Assembly (NCBI GenBank): GCA_949126835.1
Contig: OX421499.1
Span: forward strand, 9,131,026-9,195,025
DNA: 64,000 nt
Reading direction: 5' to 3'
DNA from: Anisus vortex
Lineage: Eukaryota > Mollusca > Gastropoda > Planorbidae
Shown here: one piece after another, positions 22,141-35,525 of the stretch
Layout: each line of letters starts with the position of its first letter
How positions within the stretch are numbered: the first letter of the stretch is position 1
Program-made: the position numbers and the translations under genes
The notes under the pieces: model-generated
The model's input: the letters and a program-made list of their open reading frames with translations, nothing else
Told to the model about the DNA's origin: nothing
Databases searched by the model: none

Positions 22141-23550
22141 AAAGTTAAAGAGTGAGTAAGAGATAAGCAGATTTCCTAGAGAAGGAGAATGTGGCAAGCA
22201 ATTAGAGAGATATAGACAAAGACGTGGATGGAAGGAGGGAGAAAGAGACAGAAGACAGAGACCTAAAGAGATAAAGAGAGAGAGGAGTGAGAGATAGTAT
22301 GCGAAAGAAAAGTGCGGAGACAGAAAAAAAGAGAAATTCATTCAGAATTTGAAAAAAAAAACAAAATAAAATTTCAAGGCACATCATCTCCGCCAGTGAG
22401 TGGATCATGTAATCCATGGATCCTCCAACCGAAACAAACCCTAACCCTCCCGTCCATCAAAACCCCCAACCCCTCGCACTACCGCTCAGGCCAACACGCT
22501 GACTCGATTAGCTCCATGCAACTTAGATTTGGCCTCCAGCTTGCGGCCATCTTGAGTCCCTAGCGTCACGCTCAGCGAGAGCCGTCTGCTTACACTTTAC
22601 GGAAGGGGAGACTAGTGGAGATCTTAGTAAAAAAAAAAAAAAAAGAAGGGAGAGAACTGAAAAAAAAATGTGTTCCTTTCTTTTTGGCGCCTTTTTTTTC
22701 TTTTCTGACTTTTTTTTCTTCTTATAATTCTCTTCTTTAAAAATAAAAGAAGAAATTCTTACTTTTCATTCTCTTGAAAGTTGACAAAGGTAAATGCCTT
22801 TGATTTCTTGACTGCACATAAAGAGAACTGGGACATCATGGTTTCCTTATACAACTGCAGCAATGCACATCGCAGCAGAAGACAAGAAGGGTTGGGGGGG
22901 GGGGGGGGAGTTGTTGGAAAGGGGGGGGGGGATTCGGTAGTGGGAAGACGGGGGTGGGAGGTTAAATGTCACGACCTCGTTCAACGCTGCATAGCTTTTT
23001 TTTTTCTTTTAAGGCAGATGGCTCAGTCTGAAGGGACATAACCAAATGCACGTAGGTGCTAGCAGAAGATAACTCCAGAATGTAGGTCATATGAGCAATT
23101 TTTACAAGAAGGCGATGAATTCGACCCACAAAAAAATGTATAAGAACGGGCATAGGTGGAAGAAACGGGAGGGGCAAGAGGGGCACGTGCCAGCCCCTTC
23201 CATTAAATCTGGAACAGAACTCCCCCACCCTTATTTAGAAAAAAAAAACCTGATATTTGGAGGAGAACAATCTTATTTCTTTTTTTTTAAAATTAGTTTA
23301 AAATTCCTTTTTCTACGTTTTAGATACTGATAGTTAGATAAAATATAAGTTGTTTTTTTAAAGTTTAGGAGGGAAATATCTACCAGTCAAGAATGCGTCT
23401 TCTACTGACCCCCCCTCCCCACCGCCATCCACCGAAGTTTATACGGCCCCTTTGGGTAAAGGAATTACGGTTAGGAATATTGCTTGTCCACACAATCCAC
23501 TTGTATGCCATGAGCAAGGGAAAAAAACAGCAATTGGTGAACAATGTAAG
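22141..23550. other. Intergenic, with strong G-rich tracts
   Basis: GA-rich at 22150-22330, A and T runs at 22628-22740, then long G runs at about 22891-22960 able to form G-quadruplexes. No gene found. Confidence 0.5.
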
Positions 23551-23556
23551 GTAAGT

Positions 23557-23746
23557 AAAGTATTCCGTCAGACCAAATTGATCATTGGGCCGGTGAAGCC
23601 GCGTTCACCCGTTTCTGTGGCCAAGCCATATTATGGGATTGTGTGGCTAGCTGACATGAAAACAAATCCTAGTCTTCACTGGAATTCGAACCCAGAATCT
23701 TCTGTACGCCAGCCGAATGCGCTAACTGCTTATGAGCCAAATTACC
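23557..23746 (-). mobile_element. tRNA-derived SINE, internally deleted
   Basis: The 3' part (CAGAAACGGGTGAACGCGGC on the minus strand) and the tRNA-like part (TGGGTTCGAATTCC B box) are present; the middle GGTACCTGA...GCTGGG segment is missing. Confidence 0.8.
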
Positions 23747-24149
23747 GAAGGAATGCATGACTTTAACTAAATAATTTGTCCGCTGTAAGAGCGAAATCTG
23801 GCAAAGCCAAACCACAGAGTGCCCATGTGGAAGTGAACTACGGAATTCTACAACATTGTCCACTTCCTAGAAAAGAATTCAACCAGGTCTGGCCTCAAGG
23901 TGCCACCATGCGCGATAAGCCTTGGTAACTTTTATTGAATGGTAAACCGGTTTTAAAAAAAAACGCATTTGTTAGTGATATTTTGTTATAAATAAGATCA
24001 TAAAAAAAATTATAAGCGAAAATAAGAGAGAGTAGAAAATAGTGGAGGGAACAATTGGAGTGAGGGAGGAATAAAGAAGAGAGAAATTAAAGCAGTTTAA
24101 AGATAATGAGTAGGGACCGCCATTTTTTTTGTTCTATGGTAAAAAAAAA

Positions 24150-24360
24150 TTACACGAGTAAGAGAGAGAGAGAGAAAGCGGATAAGAGCGATGAATGTTT
24201 GTAAGGATAGAGAGAGAGAGAGAGAGAGAAAGGAAAGGAGAAAGAAAGACAATGAATTAGATGAAAGACAGGTTCAGAAAGATAGAAAACGAGTCACGGA
24301 GAAAATAAGTACAAAGCAGAGAGAGAGAAGGGGAGAAAGAAAATATGATGAGATAAAATT
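24150..24360. repeat. GA-rich tract
   Basis: Purine-rich (GA)n with AAAG. No gene. Confidence 0.7.
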
Positions 24361-25295
24361 CAAAGACAAAATAAATTCTTTGTGTGTCATACAAGCTTTT
24401 TGTTTATTCTCGTTCAAGGTTAGGGGTTAGAGGTCAGAGATCACCGTCTACGGAACCGTTTCCGTTCGGTAGTTTTGATTGACAAAAAAAGATAAAACGA
24501 AATTCCCTCCCCTTTTTCTTTCATTCTTCTCTCCTCCCCTCTTTCATTTCCCCCAGAATACAGGAAAGTTTATATATTCAGTTAATTCGGACAACGTGGG
24601 AACAAGGGGACACGACACAGTGGTCAAACAAGAGCATTTAACTCTTCCCTCTCGACCCTGGCCTTTGTACGAGTTATTGTTATTGTAGGTGCGCGTCGCC
24701 TCCCCTTGAAACACAAAACAAAAAAAACAAAAAAAAAACGCGGGAAAAGAAAGCAGTAGTGTTGAAAAAACAAAAATAAAGTTTTCTTTCAAGTTTGCAG
24801 ACGTCAAAATATTGCGACAATAGTTTTGAGCTAACTTGTAGCTTTTGAAGCTATATCGCAAAAAAAAAATTATAAAGCAAACTATAAACTTGCTGCATCG
24901 GCAGTTTGTACTTCTGCATTTGAAATGTACCGCTCGTTTATTGGGATTTTGTTGTTTATATTCAAATTGAAATGTTTCATAATTTTCGCCTAAATGTTTT
25001 AAATTTTAAAATATATTTTTTATAAATATTTTTGGCATGCAGTAATACGAACACACCCTCAAACAAAAACATGTCGAGATACACACAAACACTCACTAAA
25101 GCCCATACATACATAGACACACATAGAGACACACATACATTTACAGACACACAGAGGAGCACACCTTGCACACTACGACACACAAAAATATAAACACATT
25201 GATTCACAGGCCGACATGAAAAACACAGGTACCATTTTAGACTCATACATAGAGCCACAGGTATAGACATAGAAAGGTAGATCTACATTCATTAG
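24361..25295. other. Intergenic, no gene recognised
   Basis: AT-rich with a CACACA-type degenerate tract at 25075-25200; frames there reflect composition. Confidence 0.5.
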
Positions 25296-25298
25296 ACC

Positions 25299-25531
25299 CA
25301 AAACTATAATAAGATGGACCACTTGCTTTGATATTTCTGCTATTTGATAACTTGAAACACTTAGTTTCGGAATTTTCGATCGCACTACGTCCTCTAGACT
25401 TCCGGTTTAGTTATTCGCAATAATTTTCTCAATGGTAAATTAAGATTAAAATCGAAAGTTGTATACAGAGGAAACCTTTAATGCAATCGTAGGAGCGTAG
25501 AAGTCATTAAAGAGAGCCTTATTGGATACAC
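25299..25531 (+). mobile_element. MITE with AAAGACTATAATAAGATGGACC ends, left part
   Basis: Starts AAACTATAATAAGATGGACC, continues with TTGATATTTCTGCTATTTGA and TCGAAAGTTGTATACAGAGG as in the complete copy at 45320-45618, and breaks off after the GGAGCGTAGAAGTCATT segment. Right terminus missing. Confidence 0.75.
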
Positions 25532-25812
25532 TTAGATATACACACACTTCCACAGACACACTCTTAGACACACCAGGGCTTTTATACGTCTCAACGTATC
25601 AACTCACGCCATGAGAGGCGCAACTACCGACGTAGACACGTGGACTACTCACCTGTACACAGTCACAGGCTAGGCCCTCCTACGTCCCCCCCCCCGCCCC
25701 CTTTAACTGAAGAATGACTGAGAAAATAGATTCACAATAAACCCAGGAGCTGCAGTTATCTGCCCTTGCACTTTAAGAAATATGTAACCTTCTCCCGATG
25801 TAGATGTAATCA

Positions 25813-25886
25813 CTTTCATAGTCAAAGGTATGGTTACAGAAGGTAATGACTTTCATAGTCAAAGGTATGCTTACAGCAGGTAACGC
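25813..25886. repeat. 37-bp tandem duplication
   Basis: CTTTCATAGTCAAAGGTATG followed by G/CTTACAG...GGTAA, twice. Confidence 0.8.
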
Positions 25887-26074
25887 TCATACCTTCAGTA
25901 TCAGCACTACTTCAATAAACAAACCAATTGCGCGTCTTTACTTTTTTTTTCTTTTTGCGCTTTACACCAGCTCTTACGTAAATCTTTGTCAGATCCATTG
26001 TGAGGTTAAAGGTTAAAGGTTGTTAGGAAAACTTTTGGGGCTTATATCTCGTTGAACCTTATAGTGTTATAGTT

Positions 26075-27356
26075 TTCTATTATAGGGATATAGTTTACTA
26101 TTATAGGGATATAGTTTACTATTATAGGGATATAGTTTACTATTATAGGGATATAGTTTACTATTATAGGGATATAGTTTACTATTATAGGGATATAGTT
26201 TACTATTATAGGGATATAGTTTACTATTATAGGGATATAGTTTACTATTATAGGGATATAGTTTACTATTATAGGGATATAGTTTACTATTATAGGGATA
26301 TAGTTTACTATTATAGGGATATAGTTTACTATTATAGGGATATACTTTACTATTATAGGGATATAGTTTACTATTATAGGGATATAGTTTACTATTATAG
26401 GGTTATAGTTTACTATTATAGGGTTATAGTTTACTATTATAGGGATATAGTTTACTATTATAGGGATATAGTTTACTATTATAGGGATATAGTTTACTAT
26501 TATAGGGATATAGTTTACTATTATAGGGATATAGTTTACTATTATAGGGATATACTTTACTATTATAGGGATATAGTTTACTATTATAGGGATATAGTTT
26601 ACTATTATAGGGTTATAGTTTACTATTATAGGGTTATAGTTTACTATTATAGGGATATAGTTTACTATTATAGGGATATAGTTTACTATTATAGGGATAT
26701 AGTTTACTATTATAGGGATATAGTTTACTATTATAGGGATATAGTTTACTATTATAGGGTTATAGTTTACTATTATAGGGATATAGTTTACTATTATAGG
26801 GTTATAGTTTACTATTATAGGGTTATAGTTTACTATTATAGGGATATAGTTTACTATTATAGGGTTATAGTTTACTATTATAGTGTTATAGTTTACTATT
26901 ATAGGGATATAGTTTACTATTATAGGGATATAGTTTACTATTATAGGGATATAGTTTACTATTATAGGGTTATAGTTTACTATTATAGGGATATAGTTTA
27001 CTATTATAGGGTTATAGTTTACTATTATAGGGTTATAGTTTACTATTATAGGGATATAGTTTACTATTATAGGGATATAGTTTACTATTATAGGGTTATA
27101 GTTTACTATTATAGGGTTATAGTTTACTATTTTAGGGATATAGTTTACTATTATAGGGTTATAGTTTACTATTATAGGGATATAGTTTACTATTATAGGG
27201 ATATAGTTTACTATTATAGGGATATAGTTTACTATTATAGGGATATAGTTTACTATTATAGGGATATAGTTTACTATTATAGGGATATAGTTTACTATTA
27301 TAGGGATATAGTTTACTATTATAGGGATATAGTTTACTATTATAGGGATATAGTTT
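26075..27356. repeat. 21-bp minisatellite, about 61 copies, with 210-bp higher order
   Basis: The unit is TATAGGGATATAGTTTACTAT with a common variant TATAGGGTTATAG. The rare variant ATACTTTAC occurs at 26341 and 26551, exactly 210 bp (10 units) apart, and the A/T variant order repeats around both. Open on the minus strand because 21 is a multiple of 3; the 449-codon frame is not a gene. Confidence 0.96.
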
Positions 27357-28964
27357 GTATAAGGTAAAGAAACAGCTTGTAGTGAAAACAAACTGACTTG
27401 ACAGATATATAAAATATAACAGATTCACTTTCGAATTTTTTTTCTTCAAAGGAAATATATTTGTTTTCGTAGTTTTTTTTTCTAATTCACAAATTTTTTG
27501 GGGGGTTTAGACTCTGTGAGGGTCGTCCATAAATGACGTCTGCCAGAATGGGAGAAAAGATTTTTCTGACTATTGCTGATGTGGGAAAGAAGGTATGTGT
27601 TAAAAAAAACGTGTTGTCTCAACAAGGAAAACAAATCTTTTAATGAAACTTTCACTTAAAAACGTTTTACTCAATTAATAACTCCAATAGTTGACACTAA
27701 TGTTTATAGTTCTCACTAGCTATGGAATAAGTTCCTGGGGTGGTGGTGTTTGGAGGGAAGGGAGGGGGGAGAGCGATTCGGTGGGGGATTGAAATATAGT
27801 GCAAGGTGGGGAGGGGGAGGAATAGCAGGCAAATTCTGAACTCTTGCCGAATGTGAGCCTAAACTTCTTTTTGTTTATAAAGTTATATTTTAATCTAAAA
27901 AAACATGGTATCATACATTGCATCATATTACAATGACAATACACGTGATTTAAAATAAACGACTTTCACTATTCGATGTTTTATTTTATTTTGTGAATTG
28001 GGAGAGGGGAGATACCAGAGCTGTTTGTAAAGTCAAATTGGAAAGGGAGAAGGTGGAGGATATGACTTTTTGTGTCAACTTACGACTATTTGTGGTGGTC
28101 GTGCTGTAGGCTACATTGGTTTATCACTTTTAAATATTTTTTTGTGTTTTCTTGTTTTGTTCAATTAGCTAATGTTATTTGTAATATTTGTAATCAGCAA
28201 AAAATAATCCTAAGCTATCAAGCTAATGATCAGTATCCATAAGTCTACGTATATAATGCAATCTATTTTTTTTAGCATAAAATTTAAGTGAAAATATTAG
28301 TTGGCAGCTGTTTAAACTCTAAGGAAAATAAAAGAGAAACAAAAATTTGCCAACTAAGAAACAATAGGACCTCTTTGGTTTATGAGTTAACAATCGGCAC
28401 TAAAAGAAGGTGAAATAAGATCTATAGTCGGTGTCCGGAAGAAACCTAGAAACAAAGGGGGAAAAAACCCAGAACTATCGGAAACCACTCGGGGTAACTA
28501 ATGTTAACATTATCGGCACCTTTGAGTCACGGCTCGAGTAAACATTAGCGAAATGTTAACGACCACAAGCTTTGCAGTGCAGATGCCGGGATGACTATGG
28601 GATAACGGCACAGACACACACACGCATAGGATAAATATTGATGAGAAGTATGGACGAGCAAAAAAAAAAAAAGGGATGAGAAAGATGATGATGCAGAAAC
28701 ATTTTTTATGAGCTCTGCCTGGTTCAGATTTATCCACGTATATCTGTGTGTATACCTGTTACTCAGTACCTATGGGTGCAGTGGAGTTAGGGGGGGGGTG
28801 GAGGGCATGGGGGCGGGGAGGGGGTAGTAGGATGGGTGCTGGAAATGTCAGCCGGGTGTAAAGAAATTCCAGGAGCTCAAAAGAGTAATTAGAAATTATG
28901 ATTTTTTTCTTTATTCGGTGTAGTTTGGGTTAGGGTTAGGGTTGGGGTTGGGTGGGTGAAGTAA

Positions 28965-29002
<38 letters not shown>

Positions 29003-29150
29003 CCTACATTTTCATTGAAGCGCCATCATGTTCAGCTAATTAACATAATTAAAACAACACGCGGGGATCGGGCAGTGGGGGGGGGGGAGACATAGAAATA
29101 TAAAGTCTTAATAATGGGTAGGCCTACATGGAGGGTGGCTTAGAATAAAG
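27357..29150. other. Intergenic, G-rich patches and a telomere-like run
   Basis: No gene. The phrase GGTCGTCCATAAATGACGTC at 27522-27541 resembles a common invertebrate transposon end. G-rich DNA at 28788-28830. GGGTTAGGGTTAGGGTTGGG at 28927-28946 is a short TTAGGG-like tract followed by (GA)n. Confidence 0.45.
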
Positions 29151-29151
29151 T

Positions 29152-29283
29152 AAAGTATCCCGTCGGACCCAATTGAAATTATCTCGCCACGGCATACTAT
29201 GGGATGTGTGGCTAGCACAATGCCCAGCCGCTTTTCCTTACCCCAACTAATGTCGTGTACACATCAGAGCTGGATAGACTCAG
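29152..29283 (-). mobile_element. tRNA-derived SINE, body only
   Basis: GCCACGGCATACTATGGGAT, GCACAATGCCCAGCCGCTTT and CATCAGAGCTGGATAGACTC match the SINE body; the tRNA head is absent. Confidence 0.75.
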
Positions 29284-29630
29284 GTAACGTATCAAATCGA
29301 TATCTGAATCTCAATGTGGATTAACATAATAAACGTGGAAGGCAGGAAACAATAAGTGCAACACAACCCGTCTGGTATAGCCCGGTATCTATACGACCCG
29401 GCCTATAATAATGTATCTTTACTACCGGGCAGAAAAGGGCCTTGAACTCACGTCTTCTCGTTACGCCCTGGACATTTTAATCTCGATTTACAAACCGGTA
29501 TTTTTTATTTGGTGGCCCAGATACCGGGTGGTGACCCGGCAATAAAAAGACGCTGATGTAAATTACAATTACGACAAATGTGTTTATTTACCATACACTT
29601 CTTCGTCATTGAAATGGATTTGCTAACAGT

Positions 29631-29771
29631 TATAACAAACTATAACAAACTATAACAAACTTTAAAAAATATAACAAACTATAACAAACTATAACAAACT
29701 ATAACAAACTATAACAAACTATAACAAACTATAACAAACTATAACAAACTATAACAAACTATAACAAACAA
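29631..29771. repeat. 10-bp tandem repeat (ATAACAAACT), about 14 copies
   Basis: Nearly perfect after two variant units (CTTTAAAAAA). Confidence 0.93.
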
Positions 29772-29966
29772 TATAAAAAAACATAACTTGAAATATCTTT
29801 TAATGCTTTTCCCTCAGATAATGTCCTCGATGGGCAAAATCTTAGAAGATACTATAGTATCACCCTCCACCCACCCATGCAGGTAACAGTATACAGCAGT
29901 GTTTGGAAAAAAAAAGGGAGGGGGGTCGACTAAGGTGGATGATATATACATTTCAAATCTTGAACT

Positions 29967-30055
29967 GTTTTAGTGACTAACTTAACTTTACATTGTTTTA
30001 GTGACTAACTTAACTTTAACACTGTTTTAGTGACTATCTTAACTTTACATTGTCA
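29967..30055. repeat. 28-29-bp tandem triplicate
   Basis: Three copies of GTTTTAGTGACTAACTTAAC + TTTACATT. Confidence 0.85.
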
Positions 30056-31375
30056 GAAAAAAAAAACTGCTTTTTAGAAGTCAACTAAGCGGTTCACAAT
30101 ACATTTCAGTAGAACAAGAAATAAATTATAATAAAGTAAACATTTTTATGGTTGTTTATATCGTTTATATTGTCTTGGTGCTCGTTTCATAATTTCATTT
30201 TATGTTGTTTTTTTGTCCCTCCGTTTATCTACTTAAATTTCTGTCTGTCTATCTTATTACCTTTCTGTCTGTCTGTCTATCTGTCTGTCTGAGTGCCACG
30301 TCTAAATAACCTTTGAGCCCTTAAAACCTAAACATTTACTCAAAAGCCCTCGACTATGTGCTCGCGTGGTGAAATTATGGAGTTAAGTAGGAGGATGAGG
30401 GGAGGAAAGGAGAAAAAAAAAGTGAGGAGGTGGGGGGGCTCTCTCGATGGTGTCATAAAAAGTTTATGATTGTACTATACCTTACGCCCCCCCCCTACCC
30501 ATTCCCTTAAGAGCCCCCTCCCCCCGCCACCCCCCACCTAAGTTCTCAACTCATTATCCCCCTCGCTTGTTTCGCTAGGGTTTATTTCCCCGTACTTTCG
30601 GCAACCCTTTGGGAGTTTTGAGTAAAGTCTGGGGGCAAGCCGTATTCCCCCCCACGGGACGGCAGCTGGGGGAGTGAACTCTAGTGCTTGCACATAAACA
30701 CGTGTAAGAACAAAATGGGAGAATTATTAAGCGAACGTCGGTTTATGTCATAATAGATCATAATTATTACACTTGGAACAAATAAGTTATAAGCTAAAGG
30801 AAATAAAACAAACGGATATTCCCTTTACGAATTACTGTCAAGAAAAATGGAAATTCCCAATGTATCTAATTTCATAAGTAATAATCAAGCAGGGTAATGT
30901 ATCTGATAAATAGAAAATATGAGCTTACACGAGGGTTTAATAACGATGGAGTGTTATGAGTAGGAACACAGTATTATTGAAAGGGATGAGAGGTACATAA
31001 AGAAAGAAATTGTAAACGTGGAGTGAAGGGAGGGAGGGGGGAGGAGAGGGAGAAATATGTCTTTAATTAACATCAGCAAGTTTTCGAGGAGTTGGAATGT
31101 TGAAACTCTTTCTATTTCCTCTTCAACCTAGCCATATTTCAGGAACAGCTTCATGTTATGGTCTGGTTGTTCTAGACTGATGGGCATTGACGGGATATGG
31201 CCCCAGGGAATGAATGTCATGGGGAGGGGGGTGGAGCAAGGATGACAAGGACATGCATGGGGTTTGAGTTTAAAACAAAAACAAATAAAATAACAAAGTT
31301 GAAAAGTTGCCCTTAGCACTAGACCAACATTTTTTGGACAAAAGTAGTTGCATGTTAAAACTTCATTCTTAACTT
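30056..31375. other. Intergenic, C-rich and G-rich runs
   Basis: C-run cluster at about 30487-30535, G-rich at 30427-30440 and 31027-31045. No gene; the minus frame at 31385-31128 has no recognisable domain. Confidence 0.5.
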
Positions 31376-31379
31376 CAGC

Positions 31380-31905
31380 CGGCACCCCGGGGATTTCAAA
31401 TATGTTAGAACGTTAAGGGTTTTAAACTCAGCCGGTACGTTAGGATTTTCAACTCTGCCGGTACGTTAGGGTTCTCACGTCTTCCGTTTTTTTTAAAAGG
31501 GTTTCCAACTCTGCCGGTACGCTAGGGATTTCAAATCTTCCGGTATGTTATGGTTGTAAACCTTTCGGTACTTTAGGGTTTTTCAACTCTATCGGTACCT
31601 CAGGGATTTCAAACCTGCCAGTACGTTATGGTCTTTTAACTCTGTCCCTGATTTATGGTTTTCAACTCTACCGGGTTCTCAAATCTGAAGGTATGCTAAG
31701 TCGAACTCCATTTGTACCAGTTGCTTAACGTAACACCTCGCGTGTGTAGCTTCAGAAGTTGAGTTAGCACCGTGTGGTGGTTACTTTCATTTGCTGTTCA
31801 GGGAGCTGCGTAGACTCTAGTGGTTTAGTAAGTTAGCATCGTAATGTATTGTAAGTTAGCACCGTAATGTATTGTAAGTTAGCACCGTAATGTATTGTAA
31901 GTTAA
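31380..31905. repeat. Degenerate 26-34-bp repeats and a 23-bp repeat
   Basis: From about 31400 to 31690 the phrase TTCAACTCTGCCGGTACGTT + AGGG recurs about ten times with substitutions. At about 31835-31905 GTAAGTTAGCACCGTAATGT + ATT occurs about three times. Confidence 0.75.
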
Positions 31906-33890
31906 ATAGTGTGAGTTCAATATCCAAATGGTAATAGTAGAGTTGGCTGTTTCGTGGGTTAGTTTGTGTAATTCTATTATTACTGTAGACTAAAGTGTTA
32001 GTATAATATAGAAATTATGTGTGTAAAACCATTGTTGCAAAAATACAACTATAATTTTGAAAATATTGTTAAAGTGCTTTATCTATCCACCTATGCGTCC
32101 ATTTATTTTTCTATGTATCATCTATATATTCATATTTAAACATCCATATACTATATATTTCTATATTATGTATATCTATTAATCTATCTGTTTATACGTC
32201 TGTCTGTCGATCTAGCTATTTAATCTCATGTAAAAATATTTATTTATCTATATTTTGTTTGATCCATGTCTTTCTAGCTTCAGGGAACATTGTGTTGCTC
32301 ATACAATCCTCTTGCATGATTTATCCACCGCAAATAATTAAGTTAGCATCACAGTCCTATGGGATGAAAATATCAGGTACACGACTTTCCTACACCGGTT
32401 GGCTTTTATCTGTTTTCTGTTATGTTCCGACTGCCTATTTGTCTATGCTAATTACTGCATGCCAACTTTTAATTAAAACTTTACTCAAGCCATACTTACA
32501 TAATGAGAAACTCTTGGAAAACTTTGCTGCAGATAAATCCATTTTCCTTTAATTGTCAATTCGACGCTGTTTTGTTATTATTTTTTTTAAATCTTTTTTT
32601 TTCTATCCAACGAAAGTTAACAATTTATTTCTTCACAAAGTAAATTGTTGGATTCCAATAACACATGAATTTTTCTTTTCCAATTAGCAAGGAACAAAAA
32701 AAAAATAATATTGAATTTTCAGAAACACAGAATTATCTCCAATAAGAACTAATAATTAAAAACAGATGTTATGTCCAGCGAGTTGTTTCAGTAATATAAA
32801 ACCTGGAATCACATTCGTACAGTGTGAATTGTATAAAGAAACAATTATATTATAAGTCTTCGAGAAATACTTTGTGTTCAAGACACACCAACGAAGGTAA
32901 ATATTTTGCCTTAAAGTAACACACACCACGCGCGCGGATATAGTTCTATAGAATAGTTTACTTACTCTTTATACATCCTTTACTTACTCTTTATACATCC
33001 TCAAGTTGATTTACTAAAATAAAAAATGTGTTAGCTAAAAGCCGAAAATCTTTTTTTTTGTAAGTTGTTTAGGTTGTTTTATTTATTTATATAAAATGTC
33101 TAGATTATTTTCCTGGTTTATACAAATTGTTATTTTTTTTAAATTAATTTTTGATTGCGTTAAATTATCATTTTAATTTGTATTACATAGCTTAACACTA
33201 TTTAGAATAAACACAAATTCACAAAAATTTTAACAGTTACAAAAATGTATGTGTTGACTTTCAAAAGTATTCTTGTTACAAATAATTTTTAGAAAATGCA
33301 ATTGAGGGGAAACATTCTTCAAACAAGATTTATTTCCCGATTTATAAAAAAAATTTTATAAAATTATTATTATTGTTTTTTTTTTTTTTGCATTTTACCA
33401 TTTTAATCATATTGATATAGTTTAAAAATATTTAACAGAATCACATATTCACAAAAACTTTAACAGTAAAGAAAATTATGTGATGATTTTCATTCGAAAT
33501 TTTGTTACAAATAATTTTTTTAGGAAATAAAAATAGATATGAATAAAATTTAAACAAAAAAACTCCATCGAACCAGCAAATAAAACGTTTAGTTTGGAAA
33601 AAGAACTGAGTTGGTGTAGAATCTAGATGGAACAATAAATAAACTCCAAGAACTGATGTGTCCCAAGAGTATCACTTAATAGAACAGGTACTCACTCGTG
33701 CGGTACATACAACTGGCGAGGCATAGAGCGAGGGGTCTCGGCGCTTGGTTCTCTCCCCCCCCCCTTACCTTACCCACTTTACGGGGGCCCCCGGTGGAAC
33801 AAATAGGCGGATGGGGTTAGGCGCAGGTAGGGAGAAAAAAAGGGGGGAGGGAGGAACAAGCTGAGGGAAGGGGAGATGGTGGTTAAGTAT
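31906..33890. other. Intergenic, AT-rich, no gene recognised
   Basis: Long AT-rich stretch with a CTAT-type tract (32080-32250) and a 22-bp doublet ACTTACTCTTTATACATCCT near 32957-33000. Two similar AT-rich blocks around 33200-33310 and 33420-33530 (ACAAAAA-TTTAACAGT... ATTTTTAG) look like an old duplication. Confidence 0.45.
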
Positions 33891-33894
33891 GAAG

Positions 33895-34096
33895 TTTGAA
33901 GAGGTAGTGGGAGGGAGGGAAGAGGTAGTGGGAGGGAGGGAAGAGGTAGTGGGAGGGAAGGAAGAGGGGATGGGATCGTGCCCCCGTATTGTCCAAATTA
34001 TTGCTGGACATTTCTTTACACTGATGGAGAGATTGTTGGGTGGAGATGAGAACAGATAATGGAAATGGAGTGGAGGAGAAGAGAAGACAAGATGGA

Positions 34097-34146
<50 letters not shown>

Positions 34147-34656
34147 TAGACAGAGTGAGAGTAATATTGAAAGTAAACAATGGAGCTAATGAGTATGAAC
34201 TACAAGAGTTTCTCGCTATCGTGTTGATTAAATGGAAGACGCTTTATTCATTACCAGTTGACAGAAGAGGGGTGGGGCTGGTGTCTAAGTTTGAGGTTTG
34301 CTGAGGTTGTGGAAGAGAGGGGAGAGGGATGGGATCATGCGCCCCCTCCCCGGTATTGTCCAAATAATTGGTGGACATTCTTTTACATTGATGAAGAGAT
34401 TGTTATTGGGTTTTTTTTAGCGGGGGGGGGGGAGTGAGAACAGCTAATGGAAATGGAGGAGGAGAAGAGAAGAGACCAGAGAAATAAAGAGATAGAAAGG
34501 AGGGATGAGAGTAGAGTGGGAGAGATAGAGAACTTAAGAGAGAGAGGAGAGATAGAGGGAGTGAGATAGTGAGGGAGATAGAAGTATATTGAAAGAGTGA
34601 TAGAGACAGAGAGAGAGGGAAGTAAGAGGGTGAGAGAGATAGAAAGAGAGATAGAA

Positions 34657-34692
<36 letters not shown>

Positions 34693-34700
34693 TTACTTTA
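33895..34700. repeat. GGGAGGGA repeats and GA-rich tracts
   Basis: 23-bp GAAGAGGTAGTGGGAGGGAG unit x3 at 33898-33965, (GA)n at 34090-34150, and GA-rich with GATA at 34440-34690. Segments 34010-34070 and 34360-34450 are related (GGACATT...TTTACA.TGATG.AGAGATTGTT), so this looks like one duplicated block. Confidence 0.75.
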
Positions 34701-35108
34701 CTGATTAAAACAAATGGAAATTGGACTTGATTACATAAATTCCGTCTTTCAGCATATTTAAAACAATATTAAAGAGCCATTTAATTTTGTACTCAAGCAC
34801 AATAGACATTCACGCACACTATCATATCGTTTATCATACAAAAAAAAAGTATCATTTAGGAGTCAGTTATTGTATTTTCTGTCTGACTGACGATTCTTTT
34901 GAAAGATTCTCACTGATAGAAATAGAGAGAGAGAGAGAGGGGGGGGGGGGAGAGATAGTGATAGAGATAGTTTGAGAGATAGTTTCAGAGATAGAATGAG
35001 TTAGAAAGAAAGAGATATTCTACAGAGGTCACCCTTAAGAGAAGATCTTTACACCGTATGCTTACCAAGAAGCTCTACGACTTTTATTTTGACAAAGGTA
35101 TTATATTT

Positions 35109-35525
35109 AAGATAAGATAAGAATGGGCACTTCTTATTGCGCTTCTATCCATGCTATTAAATTAGCATGCTCAGTGCGCGCTTGGTGTGAATTGCAGTGG
35201 CAGATGTGTTAGCCAAAGAGAAAGGTCTTTAAGTTCTTTTTAAAAGATTCTCTTGTTCCAGATTCTCTCAGTGTCTGAGATAAATTATTCCATAAAGAAG
35301 GCGTCACTGATTCAAATGAGCGCACTCCCAGGTACTTCTTTTAGTGTCCAACCAAACTAAGAGTTGTAGAGAGCAGTTCCCTAGATGGCTCATGCCTTGA
35401 TATAAGCTCTTGAAGATAGAAAGGAGCAATGCCCTCTATGCATCCGTACGTAATGGACATAATTATGTGCTATATTTGCTTTATCAACGGGAGCCAGTGG
35501 AGATCCCTTAGTGTTGACCTTAGAG
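35109..35525 (-). mobile_element. CR1/L2-like LINE A, C-terminal part and 3' end
   Basis: The minus strand reads STLRDLHWLPLIKQI, then TYGCIEGIAPFYLQELISRH, then KYLGVRSFESVTPSLWNN and ESFKKNLKTFLFG-stop: the conserved end of CR1/L2-type reverse transcriptase proteins, with one stop. It continues at 37613, where RRQDHI joins STLRDLHW without loss, so 35526-37612 is an insertion. Confidence 0.8.

Noticed and set aside
26042..27391. 449-codon minus frame
   Set aside because: Entirely the 21-bp array, a 7-residue repeat.
26075..29771. CRISPR-like array
   Set aside because: Repeats are head-to-tail without unique spacers, and the genome is eukaryotic.
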